This document shows, in pieces, positions 11,790-22,610 of a stretch of DNA of 64,000 nucleotides. The stretch is from Patella vulgata (taxonomy: Eukaryota; Mollusca; Gastropoda; Patellidae). The notes under the pieces were generated by a model. The model was not told where the DNA came from. It did no database searches and saw only the letters and a list, made by a program, of their open reading frames with translations. Numbering within the stretch: the stretch's first letter is position 1; every line of letters begins with the position of its first letter. Location of the stretch: assembly GCF_932274485.2 (NCBI RefSeq), contig NC_065883.2, positions 40,642,539 to 40,706,538 on the forward strand, written 5' to 3'. The translations under genes and the position numbers were made by a program.

Positions 11790-13767
11790 GTACGACATAT
11801 GCGAGAGTGACAGAAGACAACTTCATCTCTCCAGTCTCCTAAGAGAGGCTTAATGTGATGCAGTTTGTTCTTGCCCGCAAGATCCAAAGACCTTTGCCAG
11901 CGGTCATAAATAAAATGATTTATACATGTTTTAAAATCTTTATATGGTATTAAAATATTTGGTTGGGGAAGATCTAAAGCAGCTTTGGTAGCTTAATCTG
12001 CTTGATCATTCCCCCTTATATCAACGTGACTGGGGAGCCAGCAAAAGATGACATCTTTGCTGTTGAACTTGCAAGATAGTAGCAGGCAATAAACATCTGC
12101 TACTAATGGGTGTTCAAGCTGAAGCCAGGAAAGAGAATCAGTAAATATGATATGGTTTAAATATGAAGGGGATTGAATCAACTCCAAGGCTTGAAGAATG
12201 TAAATATTAAAGCAGCAGGTCTCGGATGGCGTCACAGTAGCCTAAGTTACCTGATCACCATCTTTAGAACCATCTGTGTAAATAGGAGCATAATCACCAT
12301 ACTTAGACCTTAACTCTCTAAAGAGAGATTGGAACACCGTCAAGCTAATATCTCTCTTTTTATATTGAGAAAGCTCGAAATTGATCTTTGGGGGAGATAA
12401 ACCCCACGGTGGTGTCCTAAAGAAAGGGGTATTCGCAATACTGTCTAGGCTGATACCAGCCTCAGACAAAAGGGGTTGTATGCGAATACCGAAAGATGAA
12501 ATAACGTTCGTTTTGAGCAGATATAGATGCTCGTGATAGGGTCTAAATATCAGATGTGGATCCAAGGGGGGGGCACGAGGGGCGCGCGCCCCCCTAATTT
12601 TCAACAGTGCCCTTTTTACTGCTGAAAATGCGTTTTCTCAGACCCAAATATTATTATGTCCGTTCCCAACCATCGACACAAACACACCAGTCTGGTCTAA
12701 TTAATGCTTCCACTTTCATACAAAATCTAGTTGTTTAGCCGACGGTGCCCTAATCCTATAGAGTGACTATAGACGGACATCAATGATAGCATCTTGTGGA
12801 ATCGGCGGCGTAAACACTCATGCCTATCACCGACGCGCATGAGTTCAACTTGATGTAGCATTATTTCATGTCTGGACAGTACACAGTACACATAACAAGG
12901 CTTAAATAGTGAAATGGCTAGGGATAAGATTCGTCTTTTTTCCCATCATAATGCCTCGCTCGCCTTGACAATTTTCGAGTTGCAAGTTCAACTGGCTTTT
13001 TTGCTTGATTTTAAGGCTCTTTTTCAACGATTTCTGAATGTTTACTTAGACGAAAATATCAGCCAAATAGCTCTTGGAATGGCTACAGATGCAAGGAAAT
13101 AACGGATAAAAAAAACCCCCAACTCTCAGCAGCGTGCCCGGTTTCCGCGGTCAGTGCCTTCATTTTGTGGCGGGCCCCCCTTTTCAAAATTCCTAGATCC
13201 ACCCCTGAATATGGTGTTATATTAAACACGATTCTGTAAAGATTCTATTTTCGTAGCATACTGCAGGGCCAGTTTATCACATCGGTTGTGCAATGAGGGC
13301 TCGTGCGCCTCGACGTATAAACTGTCTACTGGAGATGTACGAAATGCTCCTAAACTAATTCTAAGTCCTTGGTTGTATATGGTGTCGAGCTCCTTTAGAT
13401 AAGATTTGCGGGCAGACCCATACACAATACACCCATAACGAGTTTTGATCTTACGAGTGCCTGATATAATATGAGCAAGACCTTGTGGTCTGCTCCCCAA
13501 TAAGTATTTGATAAGACTTTTTGAGATTTTTAACGTGGGGAATAAATGATAATTTCTTATCAAATATCAGCCCCAGAAACTTGGGTCTCATCCACAATTG
13601 GAAGGTGATTGCCATCCAAGAACAGTTCTGGATCAGGATGCAAACCTCGTTTCAGACAGAAATGCATGCAGACAGTCTTGGATTTCAAAAAACGAAATCC
13701 ATATTTGGTTGCCCATTGTTGAAGTGAATTCAAACAAAGCTGCAACTTACGTTAGATTATCTGGAAG
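11790..13767 (-). mobile_element. I/Nimb-like LINE, broken copy N1
   Basis: This is the 3' half of a non-LTR retrotransposon of the RNase-H-bearing I group. Read on the minus strand from 13,767 downward: late RT/thumb sequence (LQQWATKYGFRFLKSKT, then RYGCIVYGSARKSYLKELD), a connecting part (SLHNRCDKLALQYATKIES), the RNase H start (IYTDGSKDGD at about 12,260) and its end (FCWLPSHVDIRGNDQAD at about 12,030). The second copy at 40.3-42.9 kb matches throughout. N1 is interrupted by a MITE at 12,551-13,207, carries frame breaks, and is cut on its upstream side by a different terminus at 13,768. The downstream side runs into a pearl B end. It is inactive. Confidence 0.75.
12551..13207. mobile_element. 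657-bp MITE with TIRs inserted in LINE N1
   Basis: Ends are CAGATGTGGATCCAAGG on the left and, inverted on the right, CAGGGGTGGATCTAGG. AATAT is duplicated on both sides (12,546-12,550 and 13,208-13,212). The undisturbed LINE copy N2 reads CTAAATATGGTG at the same place, showing the empty site. CAGGGG-type ends suggest a hAT-like relative, although a 5-bp duplication is short for that superfamily. There is no coding capacity. Confidence 0.75.
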
Positions 13768-13862
13768 TAGGGCTGTGTCGATATATCGATACACCGATAT
13801 GTATCGATATGTTCCAGCGATATTTATATCGATACGTAATATAGCCGTATCGCCGAAAAAAT
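13768..13862. repeat. Terminus of an unidentified element, CGATAT-rich
   Basis: TAGGGCTGTGTCGATATATC starts exactly where LINE N1 stops matching copy N2. It is followed by repeated TATCGATA-type palindromes. It resembles the end of a hAT-type transposon; no matching opposite end was seen. Confidence 0.4.
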
Positions 13863-14819
13863 TCCTCAGTTAAGAAAGACCACGAAACCCACGTGGCGAA
13901 AGAAGACCGGTAGATATTAAAATAATAACTGGATCATACATTGATGGATTCACTGACCAGTTGTTAGGTAAATTTAAATCTTCATTGAATATAATCCGAA
14001 TACACAGAGAAACAGTCATTTAATAATATATTTTCCTGATAGAATTCCAATGACACGTGACATATCGCTTCGAATTAGGTCAATAAACCAGTTCTAAATA
14101 GCGCTTACCATTATGATTTTTTTTTTATTTTATATACATTCTGACAAAGGCTTAATTTAAAAAATATTGTTTTTATTGAAGGCTATATCACAATCGTACG
14201 GAAGTTTTATTTTAAAGCAATTTCAAGTATGGTTGTCACGTGACAATTGTTCCGTATGTGTGTCTATCAATTGATGAATGAATAAAAACTTTTGCCAAGT
14301 TACGTTGGTAGTTACCTGATAGACATAGACTACAAACTGTGTTATGAAGAAATGTCATGGTGCCGTATCATCTTATTTTGTGTACGTACGGCATTTTCTG
14401 ATACTGGCAATAGTTGAAAAATGCTAATATTTTAGATCATCGACTTATGAAAAGCGAACGTTTCATTGAATAAACGAAGACAGTAATTAATTTATTCTGG
14501 AATATTACTCGAACTTCAAGATGGTACGTGAATTAAATATGGAAAATTTTCAAAAGGTGTACCTGTCTTTATTTTTGTGGTAATCACATACATTTAAATA
14601 AGACATTCTCCACAACAAATTACCAAGAATTATTTTTGTTGAAGTCTAGTTATATTAAAGGGAATGGAGCTTATAATTAACCCATATCTTACGGGACCTC
14701 AATTGACCCAATTCTGGCCGGTTTGTTTCAAAATGGATTAAGAACCCTGATGCTTACCCATCTATTTTGGGCATAATTCGTGATATGCTCAAGTGGAAAA
14801 TAAAACGGCCATCACTAGA
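13863..14819. other. Unannotated stretch
   Basis: No repeat match, gene or RNA recognised; ordinary AT-rich sequence. Confidence 0.45.
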
Positions 14820-16288
14820 ACTGCGATGCAGTAATTACAGGTTTCACCAGTGCCACGTTACCCTTGAACTTATGTCACTTCCGGTGCCAGTTACCCAGCA
14901 ATATCAATTACCATGTGTTACATAAGTCAAAAAAGTGATCCTGGCAAAATTTGTTACTAACTTACCGGTAAGTTAGCTGACATTTTAATGGGAAATTTCT
15001 CGACAAGGGAAGATGCTAGAAGCAATTTTTAGACATCTATATGATCGTATTGATCCAATCTATATGTCCATTGGAATCAAATATCAGTCTAATAATACAG
15101 TCTTTGCCAAAATTACATTACTTTCGGTGAAAATAAAAATGTTAAATTTATTCTATGAAGTATAAATGGCATAAGGCATCACATGGTGAAAATTTTATGG
15201 TAATCGAATAATAATTGACACTTTTATAGACCAAAACCTTGAAAAGTGACTTGTAGAATATCGTCTATTTCTCTGCAACCGAACATGTTAGGAACCATTT
15301 TGTGATATCTATATGGTCGTATGGGTTCATTCTATTTGTTGATTGGAATCAAATATCATAATTTTAAAAACATTACAAATCAGACTCATTTGAATAAAAT
15401 ATCTGTTTTGGGGGCTAAAAATACAGTTTTTGCCCAAATTACGTCATTTTCAGTGACAGTGAAAATGTTAAATTGGATTGACCTAGTCAAAGGTGGCATG
15501 AGGAATCACATGGTAACAAAAATTGAAAATCGAACGATAATTGACTCTTTTACATGTAAAATAACGTGAAAAGTGACGCATGCAAAATTGCCTATTTCTC
15601 GGCAACTGCACATATTACAATCTAATTTTGACAGACAATTTCCTTGTATGGATTAATGCTACAAAATTATGAAAGTTGCGTAGAAATAATTTAAAATATG
15701 AAGACGATGAATGGGTTGTAAATAGCTGATTTTTACTCCTAAAACAAACAACAAAAAACAGGCCCGACATATTTTCCGCCTGTAGTAGGAGCATTCATCT
15801 TCAATGATAAGATTTGTAGAAATTAAGATTTTTCCTTAGGAAAAGACCTCCCGACCCGTCAAAATTTAAATTTTAGGCAAAATTACGTCACTTCCAGTGT
15901 CGACAGAAAACATTATAGGTAGAAACAAGTTGAGTATATGCACCAAGGAGTATATGAGCTTTTGTTTTATACAAATCAGGCAATAAATAATTAATTTAGA
16001 ATCCATAAACTGTAATAAAAATGCGAAAAGTCTTAAAAAGTGATCCTAAAGAAATTGGTTATTTCTTTGCAAGAAAAGATGCTAGAAGCTATTTTTGACA
16101 TATTTATGATCGTATTGATCCAATCTATATTTCCATTGGAATGAAATATCATAATGTTAAACGAATACTAAATATAACTCACTTCAAAAAAATATTTGTT
16201 TTGTAGGCTAAAAATACAGTTTTTGCTAAAATGACATTACTTCCGGTGAGAATGAAAATGTTAAATTAGTTTTATGAAATCAGAAATG
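14820..16288 (+). repeat. Non-coding ~300-bp repeat family, left block
   Basis: Successive diverged units each carry a TCTATTTGTTGATTGGAATC-like segment, GGCTAAAAATACAGTTTTTG, an ACTTCCGGTG-like box, GGCATCACATGGTGAAAATT and AATAATTGACACTTTTATAG. Matching units reappear at 17,759-17,923 and 21,440-22,610. No coding frame is conserved between units. The source element is unknown. Confidence 0.6.
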
Positions 16289-17758
16289 TCTCTAACTTAA
16301 GTTTTATTTCTAAAATATTGGAGAAATGTATTGCTTCTCAGATAAAGGCCCATCTAGATGATAACTGTTTGTATGAACCATTTCAAAGTGCTTATAAACA
16401 ATTTCACAGTACCGAAACAGCTTTAACCCGGGTTTCAAATGATATTTTAATGGAAATTGATAATAGAAAATGTACATTTTTAATTTTATTAGATTTATCT
16501 GCTGCTTTCGACACGGTGGACCCTTCCATTCTTCTACGTAGACTTCAATTTAAATTCGGTATTTGTGGCTCTGCATTAAATCTTTTAGAAAGCTATCTTG
16601 TGGGTAGAAAACAGTGTATTTTAGTTAACTGCAAATCGTCGTCTGAATCTGTTTTGTCATCTGGGGTTCCCCAAGGTTCTGTACTTGGTCCGATTTTATT
16701 TACCCTCTATACATCACCATTAGGCGATATTGTCAGAAAATATGGTCTCAGCTTTCATTTGTATGCCGATGATACTCAATTATATATTTCATTTACACCT
16801 GATTGTCCATCTTCTTTCAATTTATCAAAATTGCAACTTGAGAACTGTATTAGTGAAATTAGAAAATGGATGTCAAAGAACTTTCTAAAATTGAATGATG
16901 ATAAAACCGAATATTTGTTATTAGGCTCAAGGCATCAATTAAGTAAATCTGCACATGATAACCCCACTGTTGTAATTGGTAATTGTGATATATTTTCATC
17001 TTATTCTGCTCGTAATATTGGCGCAATCTTTGATAGTTTTATGCTTATGGGAGCTCAAGTAAATAATATTTGTAAATTGTGCTATTTTAATATCAGAAAT
17101 ATAGGTAAAATACGTAAATGTGTAACTGTAGAGGCCACTAAGTCACTTGTTAATTCTCTGGTCACTTCTCGATTAGATAAATTTAATTCACTTTTAGTTG
17201 GTTTACCTTTAAAGCTTATAGATAAATTACAAAAAGTACAGAATACTGCGGCTAGACTTGTTACTTTAACTAAGAAATGTGACCACATAACTCCTGTTTT
17301 ATATAATTTACACTGGTTACCTGTTAAATATCGAATTGATTTTAAGATTTTATTACTTACTTTTAAATGTTTAAATAATTTAGCTCCTGTTTACCTCTCA
17401 GATCTTTTAGAACTTGATACACCTGGTCGAACATTACGTACATCAGATAAACTACTTTTAAAGCCCAAAACTGTTCAACTAGTCTCTTATGGTCAGCGCT
17501 CTTTTAGTTATCAAGCACCTGTTTTACGGAATAATCTTAGTTTAAGATGTTGTACATCTCTATATTCTTTTAAAAAACACATTAAAACAAATTTATTTAA
17601 TCAGGCTTTTAACTGACTCTGTATACAATCGTTAACATGTCCATAATCTTGTTGTTTATGTATGATTTACATTGTCACTTTCTAAAGTGCCCCTGAGCAT
17701 GTTATATGAAAGGGTGCACTATAAATATGCTGTAATAATAATAATAATAATAATAATA
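16289..17758 (+). mobile_element. CR1-like LINE, 5'-truncated copy L1 with open RT frame
   Basis: Only the 3' part of the reverse transcriptase frame remains, but it is uninterrupted from SNLSFISKILEKC (16,291 onward) to a stop at 17,616, about 441 codons. Motifs in order: LLDLSAAFDTVD (RT block A), SGVPQGSVLGPILF (block B), YADDTQLY (catalytic block C), KTEYLLLGSR, then the usual thumb and C-terminal region ending LFNQAFN. Endonuclease and ORF1 are absent. The short 3' UTR ends in GGGTGCACTATAAATATGCT and a (TAA)n tail, typical of CR1/L2-like elements. It sits inside the ~300-bp repeat family, whose sequence resumes after the tail. Short length and an open frame suggest a relatively young insertion. 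Confidence 0.88.
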
Positions 17759-17923
17759 AGGCATCACATGATGAAAATTTTATGAAAATCGAATAATAAT
17801 TGACACTGTTATAGACCAAAAACCTTGAAAAGTGACTAGTAGAAAATCGTCTATTTGTCTGCAACCTTACAAGTTAGAACCCATTTTGTGGTATCTGTAT
17901 GGTCGTATGGGTTCATTCTATTT

Positions 17924-18031
17924 AGGGTTTCACACTGCGTAGCTTGTGTGAAACACTATTGTTTTTGTTCGGATTATTCTTATTATTAAGCTTTCATATG
18001 TATTACATATGAAAGCTTATTGTTTCTGTTA
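17924..18031 (+). repeat. Left hairpin array (hairpins H1 and H2)
   Basis: H1: GTTTCACAC (17,927-17,935) pairs with GTGTGAAAC (17,946-17,954) across a 10-nt loop. H2: AAGCTTTCATATG (17,988-18,000) pairs perfectly with CATATGAAAGCTT (18,006-18,018) across TATTA. Each is followed by a conserved spacer, ATTGTTTYTGTT then a GATTATT run. The array recurs inverted at 25,856-30,668. Confidence 0.8.
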
Positions 18032-18049
18032 AGATTATTATTTTTTTTT

Positions 18050-18770
18050 TTTGTGTATTTTCTGCAAATCTTATATCTCAGAATCTAACCATGGGATCTT
18101 TCGGAAACTTTGACCTACCCCTCCAAAAATGGGGTGCGACTGTGGATTCAATATATTTTCAAAACGTTTTACGAATCCGAAATCACCGAAATTTATGAAC
18201 AAAGAAATTGACCTACATACCTATATCTATGAGACTATTAGACCTATTTTACTAATTCTTTTTTCTTTGAGTACCTTGAAAAAAATCATTTTCATCTGCA
18301 ATTTCAGATTTTCGAATTTCGAAAATTCGTCGCTGTGATTTCGAACCGGAAGTTGACACCAACTTGACAACTTCTTTGATAGTTGCACGATTTTCATGAA
18401 ATTTAGTATGCAAGTAAATCTTACCGATGTGACTTGAAAAATGTCAAAAGAAATTTTCTAAATTATCTCCCCTTGATGAAATTAGGGATCAAATTTTTCA
18501 AAAAAATCGACGAAATATAGGTCAGATTGCCTTGAATTTTTTTTTCTGTACTAGCTACGACACTACTGATTCGTACACAAAAAATGGAGTTTGTAGCCCC
18601 AACCGGAAGTGTCACCATCTTGAAATGTGAAATATCGCTAAGGCTTTTTTGATATTTTACTTACAGACAAGGGAATTTTATTTTCCAAATCCTTGAAGGA
18701 AAGCCCATAAAATGTAGGAAGTAGAATTTTGATTTAGGTCAACTGATGGACGCCATTTTTAATTGAAAAT
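18050..18770 (+). repeat. Long inverted repeat, arm 1
   Basis: Matches the reverse complement of 20,530-21,210 over about 700 bp with scattered differences. It includes two CCGGAAGT boxes (18,346 and 18,603). The plus-strand open frame inside (18,129-18,338) is not conserved in the other arm. Confidence 0.7.
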
Positions 18771-18771
18771 G

Positions 18772-18905
18772 AACCAGTAGCTGCCAGGCAGGATACGCCC
18801 ACATTTTCGAGAGATGGATAGAGAACAAGCTAACAAGAAAGTGATTTTTCCTACTATCAAGGGCCATAATTCAGGAAATTACAATTCAATATGCGCAAAT
18901 ATCTT
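18772..18905 (+). mobile_element. Truncated pearl B head
   Basis: ACCAGTAGCTGCCAGGCAGG followed by ATACGCCCACATTTTC and the next ~90 bp of family B, then an abrupt stop at GCGCAAATATC. It lacks the 3' part. Confidence 0.7.
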
Positions 18906-19315
18906 CACCGAATCAAAACTACTAAAGTGTTATTGGAGAGCCCGAACAATGGACAATCGTATGACATCTAAATGGTAAAAATTCGCGTGTTAGGCAATAT
19001 ATAATGAAACGCTGAAAATCTATTATTTTCCTTTTTGGAGCCTATTCAGACGCTTTTATCTCGAAAACTTCTCTTATTTCCTTTCTTATACTTCTGTTAC
19101 TTAGAGTCCCAACGGTGGTCTATGGTGTGAATCCAAATTTAAAAGCCTCAATGTAGTATAAATGGTCCAAAAGAGCCACAATCTTTGAAAAAGTCGAAAA
19201 ATCGTTATATCTGTAAATCTGCTTCTAATGGTCTAAGTCACACCCACTTTCCCAATAAAACCGAAGAAATCGTATCGATCCGACATGTAGTTTCTGAGAT
19301 ACAATCAAATTGGAA
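18906..19315 (+). repeat. Second inverted repeat, arm 1
   Basis: Matches the reverse complement of 23,625-23,955 (shared landmarks GGTCTATGGTGTGAATCC and GTAAATCTGCTTCTAATGG). Non-coding. Confidence 0.65.
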
Positions 19316-19339
19316 AAAAAAAATAAAAAAATAATAAAA

Positions 19340-19452
19340 AGAATAATCTTAACAAAAACAATAGTGTTTCACACAAGCTACGCAGTGTGAAACCCTAATA
19401 ATCTTAACAAAAACAATAGTGTTTCACACAAGCTACGCAGTGTGAAACCCTA
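19340..19452 (-). repeat. Two tandem H1 hairpins
   Basis: Two H1 hairpins 55 bp apart (19,366-19,393 and 19,421-19,448), inverted relative to the one at 17,927. Each is preceded by AATCTTAACAAAAACAATAG. Together with the left array they could bound a 1.5-kb element (17,924-19,452). Confidence 0.75.
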
Positions 19453-19559
19453 ATAATAATTTTATTGTGTTGCGTATTTTATTGCGTATTGTGTCCAAAT
19501 TTCATGATTTTCAGACAATCGGTACCGGTGTTGCGGCGAAATTCCACTTTTTTCCCCTT

Positions 19560-20475
19560 ATAGAAGCCGTAAATTGACTTAAAAAAAAAAGACGAACCGC
19601 AGTTGACCTGGAGCCCTGCCAAGAACAAACGACTTGAATGAATGCAGGTATCACCTTGAAATTTTCAGGGTAAGTACCAACGTGAAAAGTTCCTCGCCGG
19701 AATTTGGTATTCATGGTACCTTTGGTTCCAGCGTAGCGCATGCGCGAAATCAAAACCAGCTAAACTCGAAAAAAAACTTGTCGGCACGGAAAACATCAAA
19801 GGCGAAATTCGAATTTTTAAAAAAAAAAGACAAACGGCAGTTGACCTGGAGCCGTGCCAAGAACAAACGACTTGAACAAATGCAGGTATCACCTTGAAAT
19901 TTTCAGGGTACCTAGGTGCCAACGTGAAAAGTTCCTCGCCGGAATTTGGTATTCATGGTACCTTTGGTTCCAGTATAGCGCATGCGCGAAATCAAAACCA
20001 GCTTAACTCGAAAACAACCTTGTCGGCACGGAAAACATCAAAGGCGAAATTCAAATTTTTAAAATATTCAAATACCAAACATTCGACCATGATCCAGGCT
20101 ATCCTGAAATTTGGTACTCATGGTACCTTTGGTTTCAGCGTAGCGCATGCGCGAAGTCAAAACCAGCTAAACTCGAAAACAACCTTGTCGACACGGAAAA
20201 CATCAAAAGCGAAAATTGAATTTTTGAAATATTCAAATACCAAACATTAGACCATGATCCAGGCTATCCTGAAATTTGGTACTCATGGTACCTTTGGTTC
20301 CAGCGTAGAGCACGCGCGAAGTCAAAAGCAGGTAAACTCGAAATCAACTTTGTCGGCACGGAAAACATCAAAGGCGAAATTCAAATTTTTGAAATATCCA
20401 AATACCAAACATTCGACCATGAGCCAGGCTATCCTGAAATGTATTAATTTCGGTAATAGAAGACAGATTCTTTAA
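19560..20475 (+). repeat. Tandem repeats of 238 bp (two) and 165 bp (three)
   Basis: The first block repeats at 238 bp (GTTGACCTGGAGCC at 19,602 and 19,840). The second repeats at exactly 165 bp (ATGATCCAGGCTATCCTG at 20,089 and 20,254, then 20,419). Both share GGTATTCATGGTACCTTTGG and GCGCATGCGCGAA. Because 165 is a multiple of three, a frame stays open through most units (QAILKFGTHGTFG, ARSQNQLNSKTTL), but it is broken by stops and has no known homologue, so I treat it as non-coding. Confidence 0.7.
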
Positions 20476-20529
20476 GCCACAACCAATTGTGTATGTTTTC
20501 AAGCCCATTAATGTGGATTTTTCACTATT

Positions 20530-21210
20530 TTTCATTTTCAAATGAAAATGGCGTCCATCATTTGCCAGAAATCAAAATTCTAATTCCTACAATTTATGGG
20601 CTTTCTTTCAAGGATTCGGAAAATATAATTCCCTTGTCTGTAAGTAAAATATCAAAAAAGCCATAGCGATATTTCACATTTCAAGATGGTGGCACTTCCG
20701 GAATGGGCTACAAACTCAATTTTCTGTGAATGAATCAGAAGTGTCGTAGCTAGTACTAGTACAGAAAAAAAATTGCATGGCAATCTGACCTATATTTCGT
20801 TGGTTTTTTTTAAAACTTTGATCCTTAATTTCATCAAGGGGAGATAATTTAGAAAATTTCTAATCATATTTTTGAAGTCGCATCGGTAAGATCTACTTAC
20901 ATGCTAAATTTCATGAAAATCGTACAACTATTAAAGAAGTTGTCAAATTGGTCATAAATACCGGTTCGAAAATCTGAAACTGCAGATTTTAAGTAATTGT
21001 CTCAAGGTACTCAAAGAAAAATAGGTCAAATAGTCCCAAATTTACAGCATTGTAGGTCAAATGCATTCGTTAGTAAAATTCGGTGATTTCGGATTCGTAA
21101 AACGTTTTGAAAATATATTTAATCAACAGCCACCACCCATTTTTGGGGGGATAGGTAAAAGTTTCAGAAAGATCCTATGGTTAGATTCTGAGAAATCCGA
21201 TTTGTGGACA
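20530..21210 (-). repeat. Long inverted repeat, arm 2
   Basis: Inverse partner of 18,050-18,770. The ACTTCCGG box at 20,694 corresponds to CCGGAAGT at 18,603. Confidence 0.7.
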
Positions 21211-21237
21211 AAACACAAAAAAAAAAAAATAATAATA

Positions 21238-21440
21238 ATACTAGACCTGCAAGCAGCACTGAACCGGCTTTCAGGAATCAGACAGGAAGTGTGTCAAACA
21301 ATAGCCCATTCATCGAGCTACTAAACGATACTTTACGTGTTTTAATCCAGTCACACCCGACCGTGAAATCATGATTTTTGCAAGAGCACCGATTTTAACT
21401 GGGTTTTTTTAAAAATCAAATATATTTATATGACTACGGT
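21238..21440 (+). repeat. Direct repeat, copy 1 (partner at 23,302)
   Basis: CTAGACCTGCAAGCAGCACT through CAAGAGCACCGATTTT recurs at 23,302-23,460 with few changes; both copies follow an (AAT)n run. Confidence 0.75.
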
Positions 21441-22610
21441 TTCACCAGTGCCACGTTACCCTAAACATATGTCACTTCCGGTACCAATGACACCATTAAA
21501 CAGGTTTCCACATAAGCATTGCACACATCAAAGAAAATGGACGCCGAATCAACCAAATCCAGCAATATCAATTCATTTTATACATTTGTTACCTGTTAGT
21601 GTACAGTACTTCCGGTGATAATGAAAATGTTCAATTAGTTTTATGAAATCAGAAATGGCATAAGGCATCACATGGTGAAAATCTTATGTGAATTGAATAA
21701 TAATTGCCACTTTTATAGACCAAAAACCTTGAAAAGTGACTTGTATAAAACCGTCTATTTCTCTGCAACCGTACAAGTTAGAAACCATTTTCTGGTATCT
21801 GTATGATCGTATGGGTTCAATCTATTTGTTGATTGGAATCAAATATCATAATTTTAAAAACATTACAAATTAGACTCATTTGAATAAAATATCTGTTTTG
21901 AAGGCTAAAAATACAGTTTTTGCCAAAATGACGTTACTTCCGGTGATAATGAAAATCTTAAATTACTTGTATGACATTGTAAATGGCATTAGGTATCACA
22001 CAGTGAAAATTTTATGAAAATCGAATAATAATTGACACTTTTATAGACCAAAAACCTTGAAAAGTGACCTGTTGAAAATCGCCTATTTCTCCGCAACTGA
22101 ACAAGTTAGAAACAATTTTGTGAAATCTATATGACCTTATGGATTTTATTAATATGTGAATGTAAACAAAAAATTAAAATTATTAATACATATTAAATAA
22201 TTCTTGTTTGAAAAAAATATTGATTTTAAAAGTTAAAAATGCACTTTTTGACAAAATGTCGTCACTGCCGGTGTCAATTTTAAATTGTAATCAATTTGAT
22301 ACGACGCATAATTGCTTTTTGAATCAAATGGTGTCACTTTTGTGAAAATCTAATAATAATTGACTATTTTACAGGCAAAATAACGAAAATAGTGACTTAT
22401 GCAAAATTGCCCATTTCTAGGTAACTGCTTATATTACAAACTAATTTTAACATACATTTTCTACGTATGGATTATAGCTACAAGTTTATAAAAGTTACTG
22501 TAGAAATATTTTAAAATCTGAAAAGCCTGAATGGGTTGTAAATAGGTCAATTTTACACCTTTTTTCACCTCTTAATCGAATTTGCTCGAAAATGAAATCG
22601 AAATTAAAAA
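21441..22610 (+). repeat. Non-coding ~300-bp repeat family, right block
   Basis: Homologous to 14,820-16,288. It contains the undisturbed equivalent of the L1 LINE insertion site near 21,650 (AGAAATGGCATAAGGCATC). ACTTCCGG boxes lie at 21,474, 21,608 and 21,936. Confidence 0.65.
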
